From positions 7,316,001 to 7,380,000 of the forward strand of contig OZ176053.1 in assembly GCA_964247055.1 (NCBI GenBank): a stretch of 64,000 nucleotides of DNA. The letters are read 5' to 3'. The position numbers and the translations under genes were made by a program. Below are positions 11,113-23,930 of the stretch, piece after piece. The notes under the pieces are model-generated. The model was not told the DNA's origin and did no database searches. It was given only the letters and a program-made list of their open reading frames with translations. Positions within the stretch are counted from its first letter, which is position 1, and each line of letters starts with the position of its first letter. The DNA is from Paragordius varius. Its lineage: Eukaryota; Nematomorpha.

Positions 11113-12938
11113 TTAAAGGGATACTTTATTGTTAATACTATATGATACATTATTATATATTATCGGTTCGGAAAAGTGAAAAGCCGTTATATTATTAATA
11201 CAATTTAAGTTTTGATTATTATTGTTGTTAGTAGTTTGTAATTTGGATCTATAAAATTCAATCGATTTCCTAATATAGTCGTTGTGTGAATTCATAAACA
11301 TTGCAAACCAACTGGGATTAAATAGAGGAGATCCAAATATGTTTGGTTGTAATTTATTTAACAAAAATAAATTATGATAATTCCAATTCGATTCATTTGG
11401 TGCAGGCCATAGTGGTTTCGAATCATTTGAAATCTCCAACGACGAACACTTTTTTCCGTTCGTTATTGGTTCTAAATTATTTAACCCATTAGGTGTAGCT
11501 GTTGGTTTGGGAAGTATGTTATTCATCGCCATATTGAGATCAGAGTTATGGATTTTAGTTTTTAAACCATTTTTCGTGAATCCCCCCACTTGTCCATCAA
11601 AATATGGAAATATAGATTTGCTATTTGCAAACGGAGATAGGCCATAGCCTGGCCAATTAAAGGCGCCACTCAATGTAAAAGGGTTTTCGTATTTATTAGA
11701 GTCACAATGTTGCGACGTTTTGGTATATGTTTTGCAGGTTTCCTTTCTTTCTTGATATGTCTTTCCCAAAACAGAGGTAGAACCGTTTCCATAATTAATG
11801 CCATTTGATTGATTTAATTTGCGGGGTCGTCCTCTTTTTTTACCTGATTGGGCATTAACAGACCTCTTGAGACATGGCAATTTACTTTCATGATCAATGT
11901 ACCCTTTAAGCGAGTGAAACGTTTGTCCACAAAGTTGACATTGTAATGTAACGCCATTTCTTAATTTTTCGAGCAACTGTTTACGATGACTAGTATAGTT
12001 ATTGTGTTTCGTAAAACGACCACACTTATCGCGCTCTAATCTCCAATCATTGAAAAATTGAATTTTACTACCACGCTTTTTGGTTGGTTTTTCACTTTGG
12101 GAACCATCTCCACCTGAACTGGATTTTCGAAAACTACTGCAAAAACTGTTATGATTAGTGCTATAAAATTCTACATTAGTTTTTAAAGGGGACTCATTTA
12201 TAATATTCTTGGAGAAGGAGTTAGATTTTAACCAATCATATTTGAAGTTTAGAGGATCAAAATTAAATAGGGTTTGTTTACTATTAGTTGGGTTCGGACC
12301 ATTTAATCGTTCATTGAGAAAAACGTTAAAGTTTTGATCAAAATTTGAGGGTAAAGAAGGTAGGGAGAAATTATTAATATCCTTAATATTGTTAATTGGA
12401 TAATTATATAAAGGGTATTTTAACCCATTTGATATGGTGATAGGAGTAACTAATGTTTGACCCGTTCCACATGAGGTATCAAATAATTGAGGTTTGTTTT
12501 TACAGATCTCGGAATCTGATATATTACATTGAGAATAGAGCGAAGTGTAACTCACAGTGTTTAGAGGTAATGTTAAGGTGTCAGGTTTATAATTATTGTT
12601 TTGAGAACTTTCATTTAATATGCTAATAATGCTATGTTTAAAGTCATTTGGGGTTGTTTTGCACAAGTTAGTTTCTAATCTATCCAAATTTGTAAATTGG
12701 TTGTCAATTACCTTATAATTAGCATTGCATTTGTTTTCAAATAATTTTGAAACTTTAGCATCTTGCCGATTATTGAAATAATCTATTTCATCATCATTAA
12801 AATTGTAAATAGATTCTCTAGGAACATCAAGGTCTGATTGGATTACCTAAAAAAATAAATGTTAAATTAGAACTCGATATTTTTTTAAAATGTAAGTTTG
12901 CCCATCAAAGGCGATTTCAGGTTGATAAGTAAACGTTA
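11113..12938 (-). CDS. C2HC zinc-finger / AT-hook protein, function unknown
   Basis: Large exon 3 (12846-11113, 578 codons including stop) is preceded by a 27-bp intron (12873-12847) and a short exon 2 (12938-12874) encoding TFTYQPEIAFDGQTYILKK; the phases agree. The protein is Asn/Ser-rich and probably disordered, with one compact region: a basic stretch, then LQCQLCGQTFHSLKGYIDH followed by ESKLPC (a C-x2-C-x12-H-x5-C finger), then GKKRGRPRK, a canonical AT-hook that binds AT-rich minor groove. This predicts a nuclear DNA-binding protein. I could not place it in a named family. The first exon is unresolved: an in-phase ATG exon (13206-13182) exists but lies within a mariner copy, so the true 5' exon may be beyond 14.3 kb. 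About 582 residues are firmly visible. Confidence 0.75.
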
Positions 12939-13109
12939 CTTGTTTGGTGTCATAGCAAAAGAAAATTTATCGATTTGGCCCATTTATTTGTTAATACTAT
13001 AAAATCTAACTTATAAATTTAAATATCCTACTTAAATTGTTTAATCAAAAAAAATATTCAAAAGAGTTTAATAAAATCTCTCAAAACCTTTCTATATTTC
13101 TACCAGCTG

Positions 13110-14265
13110 TAGACATAAATTATAACCGTTTTAACTAAGAGAAGACGTCAGAGAAAAGTACGTAGACGAATAATTTGATACAGACTCCATTTCGTTCATC
13201 TGACATTAAACGACAAAAACGCACAATTTAAGTTCGCCAAAAGCTATCGTTTTGTTTTTATCATTTAGTAATTTTGTCGAATTTTTGTCCTAAAAAGAAA
13301 ATTTGGGGTCGCATTGGGATCAGAAAAAAGAGGCTGTTGAAAGTTATCGTTTGCTAATATAACATATAGTGATGCTTCATCAATTAACACATGTGATATA
13401 TGGTTTAGAAAAATAAGAGTTGTAATTGATTGTAAAAGAGTGCGGTGTGCTCTGATAGACCACACTACTGTGAAGGCGCCTAAATTCAAGAGTTATTGAA
13501 TAATGAGCCAACTGAAACAATAAAAATAATCAGACGATTATGTCTATCGCAAAAAGCAATCAATAGATGTCTACAAGCTATGGGAAAAACCGATAACTTC
13601 AGTAAATGTGTCCATAAAACCTCTAAACGAAAATCGCCAAGTGACTTGCGAATTCCTGATTTAACGGCAGGAAAGGAAATCATTTTCGCATCGAATAGAA
13701 ACCGGCGATAAAACATGGCTTAGTTTTGTATACAAAAGCGGAAAAATCGTGACTTACCCATTGCCAAGCCGGTATCCATGAGCTAATGTCAAATCGCTTC
13801 GGCAAGAAGCCATTGCGCTGTTTCTCATGGAGGCAGATAGATATTGTTTTATGACCGGGTGAAATCATTTTTACTCAACTCTTGCGCAACAAATGAAATT
13901 CTAGTCATGTATTAACCACAGAACGACCGGACTTGGCCAGAAACTAAGTGATTTTGCTATACTACAATGTCCACACTAAGAACCAAAGAAAAACCTTAAA
14001 ATAGCATAAAAAATCTTATCCGCTAAACTCTTCTTAGATGTGGTTATACAACTTCGCGTTTAGACACACCCTGGCAAAGCAGCATTTCAATATTTCGATA
14101 TGTCGCCGGACAAATGGTTTTCCGCAAAAGACAATCAGTTTTTTCTGACACGGGTATAGATTGAATTGAGAGAACATAATTATTAGATAAAGATGTAAAA
14201 TATTTGAATAAAATAAATGATTGAATTCCTAAATACTTGTTTTCTCACCAAAAACTGGTAAAAAC
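13110..14265 (+). mobile_element. Degenerate mariner DNA transposon
   Basis: Ends show matching inverted repeats (CATAAATTATAACCGTTTTA near 13112; its diverged inverse around 14229-14262). The transposase on + is recognisable in pieces: ASINTCDIWFRKIR, NEPTETIKIIRRL with AINRCLQAMGKT (helix-turn-helix linker), HRIETGDKTWLSFVY (first catalytic Asp), and LLYYNVHTKN, where the HDN Asp is replaced by Tyr. Frameshifts near 13490 and 13680 and several stops make it inactive. Size (about 1.15 kb) is typical of mariners. It lies just 5' of the C2HC/AT-hook gene. Confidence 0.8.
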
Positions 14266-17200
14266 TTATGAATCTGCTACATATATATATATATATATAT
14301 CGAATTTCTTCCATCATTAGGCCGTCTTCTTTCCTGAAAATAGAAATTTATCACACTTAAAATATATTAACGAAAAAATAATAAGGTTGCTACAATGTTA
14401 CTCAGTGCGGGTCCAAAGTTTCCGCCCGATTCCTAGCTTATTTGTTCAAAAGTAAAAATTGAAAAATTTTTATATACAATATTTTTATTGCTGTTTTTTC
14501 AATTTTCCTTAATAATGATCTTACAAACATTACGACCAAACTAAAGTCTAAAAGATAATATATTGTAGTGTTGTTTCATAAAAAAGTTATTCCAGCCAAA
14601 CGCAGGTAAGAATATAATGTGTAAAACTACTCGATAAAGAGTTTATTTTGTAAAATTAAGAAAAAATCATAGAACAAACATTATATTAAGCAATTGTTTA
14701 ACGGTTAACCAATTAAAGGTCCTTTAAGGAAACTTTCGTGCTTTTTACTGTATGTAATTTCATGCGGAGAGAGTATACTTTGCGTTTATATTACATATAT
14801 TAATGGGTAAAATTTCTAAAAATACACACTTGTGCATAAATTATTTTAAAAATGAAATGTTTTAATTAAAAATGAAAAAAAGATGAACGAATTTTTTTGA
14901 TAAAATTAATTTTTGCTGTTTTAAGCATGCATATTCGTTTCCAACATCAAATTCATTGATTGTGGTGATGTATTAATTTTTGACACTTTTTATTTCATTA
15001 TATATTGTTCCAATAAAAATCCTAAAAAGCAGAGAGCAGACAGGGCGCTTAATTAATTTTACTTGTCACCTAAAAAAAACCTTGCAGCAGCTCCATTTAT
15101 TTTTTATAGTTATGGTTTTGGTTAGATATAATTTTTTGTTTAATAATACATGTCCCTTTTTTATATCGCTACTAGCTAGCCTATACAACATAATATTCAT
15201 AAATTCAAAATAAAAGCCATGACAATTTAATTAAAAAATGTGGAAAATGCGAAATGTGGAATAGAATTTTGTCACAAATTGTGCTTTTCATTAATTAATG
15301 TGTCATGGCAAGTGTGGTGCCTGCCTTTTTTAATAACACACACATGAAATTTTAGAGCTAAAGGCTTGTAATAATTTTAACTTGTGTATCTTTTATAACG
15401 CTAAACTTTTTGATTATTAGCTTTTGTAAATTCATTTAAGTTGAAAGCCTACTTCTTCAAAACATTGTGACTTATAGCAAATAGCGGTATAAACATAAAG
15501 GTTTATTAAAAACAGTAAAAAAAACTGTTGAAATATTGTTGAGGGCAGGACAAATGGTATTTTAGTAAAATCTTGGTTCAAATATTCGTTTTTAATCAAT
15601 TAAAGTTAATTAAAATAGTATCTATACACTATTAATAAATAATTAATATCCTATATGAAATATTAACTACTACAAGTTAAAATTAAAAAAAAATCTTAAC
15701 ACAAGGCTGAAAAGAAACGTTAACAATTTATTTATATGTGTATGAAATTTGTTGAAAAGTGTTTTGAGTTAAAACTAAAAATGTATTTATATATACACTG
15801 TTACTGGTCCAACAAAAAGTTAATGGACTTAAAAGTTAAATGTATATAAATATTTATACATAAATAAAATTAAGTAATTATGTTTAAACGAAGTTGATAC
15901 TGATAAACTCTGTTATAAATTTTAATTGTAATTACTACCTGTGAATATTGTGTACCTACCTTACAACGTCAAAAATAATCAATTTTGTATGGATTATATA
16001 AAATAGTATCACTGTTTGTTATATAATTGTTATGTGTATATGATAAAAAAATATATATTTTTGGTTCTGGAAACCATCAATTTTATAACTTTATGTAATT
16101 GCAAAAAATTCAATATTGTACAATACTTGTTAGAAAGAGTTTTCGATTTTCAGGGCGTAAAATTTTGTGATGATAACTACTTATTATTTTTATAATTGTT
16201 TTTTCATCCTGATCATTTATCAATGAGGGGATTCGAAAAAGGGAACTGTTTTTGAGAATAATTAGCTTTTATTTATTAAAAAAAGAAATGTTTTAAGAAA
16301 CCCAAAAGCGACTCTAACGACTCTAAAAAGATTTCATATTTATTTTCATTATCCATTTTTCATTACAATGTTAACCTTATTTTTAGCATGTATTTTATTT
16401 AAATCATTATTATTAAGACATATATTTTAGGATATTTAAAAAAAATAAGTTTATATGTTTTTGTTGGACACATATAAAGGCTATCTATAAAATAAAAAAT
16501 GAAACATAATCACAACCATTTAACAAATCAATAGAAGCGGAACCAAAAACAGTTCCAAACCCTGATTTTGAGTTAAAAAATCATTATTTGATATTTTGTC
16601 AGTGATGGCAATAACTTGTTTACATTTTCTTTCGGATACCTAACGATAATTTTTTCTAAATGTTTTGTCGTATTTTATCTATTTAATGAGCATATTGAAT
16701 TATGAATTTATAAAACATAAAAACAGAATAAAACCCAAATATATACAATTTTAAATCTTAAATGTAGCTTATATTTTATTAAAATTTATACTTATCATAA
16801 ACATCTATGGTAAACGTTACACCAGTAGTTGCAATCATTTTTTGCCCACGACCCCCTTAACATCAAAATTTGATATTGCGCCCGTGTAAAAATTCTTAAT
16901 CCTTTACTATATTAATGATTTGTGAAACGGTTTACTATTTAGCTAATAAAAATCATTATTCAATTTGGTTTTCAAATAGTAAAACATACAGTTTCTAGCA
17001 TATTCAAAAATGTAAAAATGATTTTTTACAGGCCCTATTTTAATTTTTTCTACCCCCTCCGGTTTGGGAACCGAAGCCTTGAATATCTTTAACACTCCCG
17101 TAACGAGCACTAAAAAACGATCAAACAAACCTTAACTAAATTAATAGACTACAACACATTAATTTTTTGAATTGAACAGCCTTTAAGCATTCTTCATCAC

Positions 17201-19037
17201 CATCGATCAAGCGGTATCTTAATTTATTAGATAATTTTGGTCTTTATGGTAAAAACAATTGGTTATTCTGTCCTTTTATAATATCTCATTTCTCATACCT
17301 AAACAACATATAAAAGATCTGATACGATCTAATCTAATGCATATCAAAATAAACTTGACAATAATAAATTACTTAGTTAAGAGAGAGAAAAGCTAAAAGA
17401 TAACAAACAGCCAACCAAATAACAACGTTGCAGACACATATGGTAATGTTTTCTTGGACATAATCCATAAAATTTTATATCTGGTCTGGTGTTCTATAGA
17501 GAATTTAACGTACATTTTTATAAACAATATATTTCTGTTTTTTTCTTTTGTTTTGCTATGCGTTCGTTCGATTTGATTAGCCATATCGTATGTTATGACT
17601 GCTTAAAACAATATAATTCATATTTTCGATATTATGTCTTATAACGTTTTTGTTGGCTAAATAAATAACTTTTCGACCAATTGCCTTTTTCTCTTTTTAT
17701 TTTTGGCTCAAAAATTAGGTATCTTATAATCTTATCGTTGGCTCTCCATGATATAAATTAAACGAGAATAGTTTCATACGTTATTATTGTATATGTAACA
17801 AATATGTCTGTCAGTTATATATTTATATTCAAGGTCATTTAATAATAATTTAACAAACGAAAAAAAACTACTGAAAAAAATATTTAATATATATAAAAAA
17901 AACCAACCATATATATATGTTTTTAGTCGTACACAGCACAGTATCAAAAATAATTATTTTGAAATTGGATCTAAGCCTATATTTCTCTATATGAGACATG
18001 ACCGTAATTAAATTTAAATTGATTTTAAAATAGTTTGTGTTTAATATAATTAGTATGAGTCAAAAATACAGTAGTAATAATCCATTATATATATATATAT
18101 ATATATATACAGTTTCTAGCAGGGCCATAAAAAAGCTTTCACAATATCATTTAATTATTTTTTAATTAAGTTTTAATTTATATATTAAAGTATTATATTT
18201 AAATTAAAGTCTCGAAACAATTTGATATAGCTAATCAAAAAGGAATGAATTCAAAGCTTTAAATGGTTTTTATTCTGAAATCCAAACTAACCAAAATAAT
18301 GTTAAATATATTAAAAATTTGAAACTTTAATTGTATTTTCTTCCTTTACAATATCTTAACAATTTTAATTTCTACTCATTGTCATGGTATATTTTAATAA
18401 TATATAAAATAATTCAGTCTCATGCATAAATTTAGCCTTCCTCATTAACCATAAATATGTGTTCCATTTTATTATTGTGGTTTTTTTGTCATTCATAAAA
18501 CATGTCGTAATATGTATATAATGGCTTTTGCGAAAAAAAACTTATTGCACACTTTACATTTCACATTATATCGTTAAGGATTTGAGCAATATATATATGC
18601 ATGTATATACCTATTTACATAATAAAATTATTAAATTATTTAATATATCCTGCTGCCTGTATAAAAAAGGTACAGTTTTTACCAAATATGATTGTAGGAG
18701 ACAATAATATTATTTTTTTCTAAAATAAATTTATCAATTCAGAAATAGTATAAATTAGTCCAAATAAATTTAAATTAAGGATTTTTTAATGTTAAATATT
18801 AGATTAGTCAGACAATTCCTCAACATATCGTTATATGAGCGCCCTTCACTAAATACGCCCATAAAAACATTAAGTTTAAACTTTAACAATGTCAATTCAG
18901 CGCTTTCTAGTTTTGATGTATGGGGCATAATTTTTACCCTTGTCATCCCCTATTTATTACGCCACAGAATTTATGAATATTTTGTAATAAAATCTAAGGA
19001 GTAAAAATAGTAAACATAATTCGATTGGTATCTGATA
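14266..19037. other. Gene-poor AT-rich DNA
   Basis: No exon recognised. Holds (AT)n microsatellites at 14280-14300 and 18084-18109 and two GC-richer patches (16838-16885 and 17040-17105) whose words, such as CCGGTTTGGGAACCG, look like hAT ends. The remainder shows no structure I can name. Confidence 0.5.
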
Positions 19038-19308
19038 TACCATTTACAATTTAAATCACCCTTGAAAAATTCAAAGTCACCCTAAAAATAAAATGTTTTT
19101 TCGAATATAATTCATTATTAATATGAAATAAATCTTTATGGCTAAGTTTATTAGTCTTTCAGTATTATTTTGATTACAAACAAAATTTCAATTTTTTAAA
19201 AATATTAAAAAATATAGGTATTATTTAATCTTAAAAAGCACATAATTTATTTTAGGGTGAATTTGATTTGTTCAAGGGTGAATATGAAGTGAAATGGTTA
19301 TAAAATAT
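19038..19308. mobile_element. MITE, about 270 bp, relative of the 9125-9702 element
   Basis: Left end ATACCATTTACAATTTAAAT then CACCCTTGAA; right end TTCAAGGGTGAATATGAAG then TGAAATGGTTAT, inverted relative to the left. The terminal ACCATTT-CACTTCA motif is shared with 9125-9702. Non-coding. Confidence 0.55.
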
Positions 19309-22300
19309 AAAGGGATATGCACACCTTGTAAAAGTCGATATATTTTTAACAAGCCTTATGTTCTACCACTATTCTTAAACTGATAAAAAGCGCCCCTTTG
19401 GCCAAAAAGCTGATCTTAAAACGTTATTTTAAATAATAATTCTGGTTTGTGGGACATAGCATTAGTTTCGGTTAATTCGTAACGAGTTTCAGATGGTTAT
19501 TTTAAAATATGAAGGTTAATTCGTTATATTTATGATCAATGATTAAAAATAATGTCAAAAACTAGTATTAGATTAGTTATTTGAGTATTCATTTGGCTTC
19601 GAATAATATAATTTATTTGCATATGAGAATGATATGTTCATTGTTTGCTGCACAGTTTCAATTTAACATATTATAAGAAACTTTATATCAAAATTTTGGG
19701 TTTTCTGCCAGACTTTATACCAGAAGTTTTTTTCGTAAAATCTTTTAACCTTATGCTTAAAAATTATGTTTTACAGGTGGAGTCATGCAAAATTTAAATA
19801 GCAACCAATAAAAAAAACAGCCGATATTATATACAAATTTAAATAATTTACAACACTTTATACTGACATTATATATAAAGAATATATTTGGGCCATTCAG
19901 AAGTCTAAACTAATTATAAAAATATATAATAAACGGTAATTTAGCCTAAACCTTCGTTACTGTTTTTAAATTTTTTTAGTGTATAATTGGGATAATTATT
20001 AAAGCCAATTGAAACAAACAGCGGGCTTTAAATATATATTAACGTAATTTGTTATCAAAACGTAATAAATGCATTTAAAGTCAAAAAATTTTATTAATCA
20101 TGATATGTTTTATATATGCCAGTTTCTTTAAGCGATTCAACAAATTTTTGAATTTTTTTTTGTAAAAAATGAATTAGCCCTTAAAAAGCCTGATACACAT
20201 TTATTCGGCCCAACATTCAGGATATATTATAATACATTTAGAATTAAAATCGCTTTGGGTATTAAAACTACTCATAAAAGGTAATAGTTGGTAAAAAATA
20301 AACCATATTTTTACATGGCAACAAATAAAAAATACATGGCGCAAAAAGGTTAAGAGAACTTTATTTTACCAAAGAGTTCCTATTCTTTTTTAAGATAAAA
20401 TTTGAACCGTTTTTTAGAAAAATACCCTATAGGGTCTAAAGTGTTTATAAGTTTAAAATTATTGTATTTTGTAAGCAACAACAAAAAACTTCTGCGCAAC
20501 CAATAATTTATTTAACTAAGTTAAGTAAAAATCTAATGTTAAGTAACTTCCCAATAAACATCAATCTTTAGTCTAAAATAAATAATTTGATTGTAAATCA
20601 TGTAAAAAACGTTTTTAGTATTGATTATATATTCAAAAGTGTTAAATTCTTTCTTTATTTATGATTGATTTCTTTAAGGCAAAGTTAAATTAAAATGTTG
20701 TTAAATAAAAAATATTCATCTTGTCACTCATACATATATGCCCAAATAATAATTTATATTAATAAATAAAATTTGTTTTATTGCTTCAATAACTAACTAT
20801 GCGTTTGAGTATCAGAATATTATTTTCTTATACTTTACCATCAAAGATAAATTTAGCGATCATTTAATCTGTAAAATAAAACAAGGGCTATTTTTATTTG
20901 AGTGTTAGGATGATAGATTTTGAAAACATATACTTAAATATATATGGGGTTAATTAAGTTCAAATTTTTGAAGGGTATTTAATTTCTCTACATTGGCGTT
21001 TGTTTTTAAATTTTGATATGTTGGCAAAAAAGATTTTCAATTAATTTTACCAATATTATGATCTATCTAAAAACTAATATGATAAAAAATACTTGAAGCT
21101 TATCAACTATCACTATTATGTATGGTTTTGATTATTTATAGCCAAAAAGACTTGCAATTTATTCCTTAATTCTCTTAAATAAAAATGAAGTTTATTATAT
21201 ATTTGTACCCAACCTAATTTCATTCTAAGGATTATAATCAAGATTATAATTTTGACAATATACGTGTGCGTCATCTAAATTGGAGTTTGATATATTTATA
21301 AACAAAATTTAACCATTTTAGTATTAAATTTTAAAATCAATATTTTATGTATCCAAAAATATATCATATATATCTATATGTAAGGGCATTCAATTATCCC
21401 TTAAGGAATTTGTACTGGAAAACACCTTTTATCTAATGCGCTTGTGTGTGGTGTTGAAAGACAGACAACAACCATGAAAAAAACACTTTTTATTGAGCCT
21501 TTACCAGGGTAACTCAAAAAATATTGCATAATATACAGATATAGTTCATATGAAATATTAATTATTAATTATATGCCTTACGAACATAAAAAATGAAATA
21601 AAACATTATTACATTAAAAATGATGAGAAAAATTATATATATTTTTAGTTTGGCTCATCATGTTTTATATATATATACGAAATTTGCAACAAGGCAATTT
21701 TGTATTTGCGTGGATAAAAAATTGTAAGATGGATGTTTTTTTAGACGCAAAATATACATACAATAGAGTATTTATATTTTAAAAAATGATTATGGTAATT
21801 TTATCAGTTATTAAGATCAAGCTTGCAAGGTATAATTTTAAACTTTTGGCCAATGTCTATCAAATAAACCTAAATTTTTTTAGTTGAAATCATTATTAAT
21901 AATGAAATTTTTGAATATTAAAAATATTATAAATTAAAATCGTATTCCAAGCCAATAAATAATATATGGTTATGGGGGTTTATTAATTATAAATTTATTT
22001 CAAAATTATTATATTTATTCGGTTGTGATAATTAATTATTGCTAATTATTTTTGAATGTTAGGGTGCACATTATATGTTAGGGTGTAATAGATATATAAA
22101 TATGTTAGGGTGCAATTAAATTACTTTTTTCTCCTGGATATCCATGCCAGCAGAATATTTTAATTTTATACGAATAAAAAATATAATTGAAAATAATTAC
22201 ATAAAACTATTTTATATTTATAATTTAATCTCTATGGTCTGTGTACAAAAAATAGTTGTTTTTGTGGTATAGCTGAAAAAAATGTTAAAAACAAAATGCA

Positions 22301-23639
22301 TATAAAAATATAGTATTAAGACTAGTATTAACATACACAATACAATACATGATATCCACAACAAAATTTTAAATAGTGATGGGAGGAAATATAGCAGTGT
22401 ATAAAAATACTTGATATATAAAATGTACTTGGTAGATGGATGCATACATATTCATTAATATATTTTAAATTTAACATTCTAAAATTTTAAGATGTGAAAA
22501 ATTGTTCCTACTTTGCATAATAGTAAAATAATAATTAATAGTAAATTTGAATTATAATGTTATCGATAATTGGTTTCGTGACCAAATTCTGATTTGATTG
22601 ATTTGCCGGATGATGATTATGTTTTTTAATTGTCCAATTTTTTCTTAATTTGATTTTGTGGGAGCTTAGTTACTCTCCTGTGAGTAATAAAAGAAAAATA
22701 ACGTAACATGCAGACACGTGGAATGGAAAATGAATAAAAAGGACTTGTCATTACTGTATTTTATAACGATTGCAATAACAAGCGCTCTTGAGATCCAAAA
22801 AACCACAACAAATCCTAATTTCAGTTTTTATGGTAAATCGATAATTTTATCTTGTCATCCTAACAAGGGATAAGCAACATAATATTACATTGCTATTTTA
22901 CGTTAATATTCAATATAGGCTAATAGAATTATTGGTATGGATGAAAAATATTAAATGAAAAAGAAAGTCTGAAGACATATTAAATTACGTAGCTGTTTTT
23001 GACATTGGGTCTCTAACCCTCCTAGAATTTTTTTTCCACGGGCGTAAAATTCGGAAATTCCTAATTTGCAAAAATATACGAAATTCTGGTAACATTTTTA
23101 CTAAAAAATTTCTTTAAAAAAATCTCTTCAAGTAGAAAAAAATTCCTATAATGTGCTTGAATTTTACTGTCCTATGTGGGAAATCTATGAAACAATTGAT
23201 GAAAGATTATATATATTTAAGCAGCTCGCGGGTTTTTTTAGGGGTAAAAATGCGGCCCGCCATATTTGTATTACCTGGGTTAAACAATTCTTTACTATTG
23301 AGTGAATTATTCATTGAACCCCAATAATGGTGCCTATGTATTACCCCAAATTAAATGATTTAATTATTCAAATACTTGCTAGGCTACTCAATACATTTGA
23401 TCTTAACTTCTGAATTCCCACTCACCAACGTGAATTAGCCAAATACGATAATTAAAATAGAATTAATTAAATGCTAATTCACAATATGGAATAATTAGAT
23501 ACAGATTAAATGAGTAATATAGACGGCTACAAAAATTATCTTGACGAAATATATCTAATGAAATGTATCAAGACTCTGGTATTGACACCTACAAGTAATT
23601 ATAAAAGATATAACTTTTGTGGCATTTAAAAGACGCAGA
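19309..23639. other. Gene-poor AT-rich DNA
   Basis: No exon recognised. Includes three spaced copies of ATGTTAGGGTG (22058-22115) and a GC-richer hAT-like patch near 23220-23260 (GCAGCTCGCGGG, GCGGCCCGCC). Otherwise featureless. Confidence 0.45.
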
Positions 23640-23930
23640 ATCTTGGCTTTTTGTTTTTATTTTAAAACTAGCCCGTTTTAGAGGGGTCAAAAAATCTGTA
23701 ACTTTTGGAGCCCACATTCACAAATTAAAATTATGAATATTGATTTGCTTATTAATAATTTATTGTAACCTAGATTTTACCAAAAAAATTTTCTTGCATA
23801 ATGCAAGCTAATTTTTTAGATTTTTTAATATGGAGTAATTATCACGAAATTGTAGATATTTTTCTTAAGGACTCGAAAAGCCCAAAAGCAAAGGCACATA
23901 GATCATGAATTAATCTATCAATGTATATTA
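23640..23930. repeat. Copy of the fold-back-arm repeat family
   Basis: Shares the order of words ACTAGCCC-TTTTAGAGG, AACTTTTGGAGCCCACA and TATGGAG with the copy at 48030-48310 and the arms at 8.8 and 10.0 kb. Diverged and non-coding here. Confidence 0.6.
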
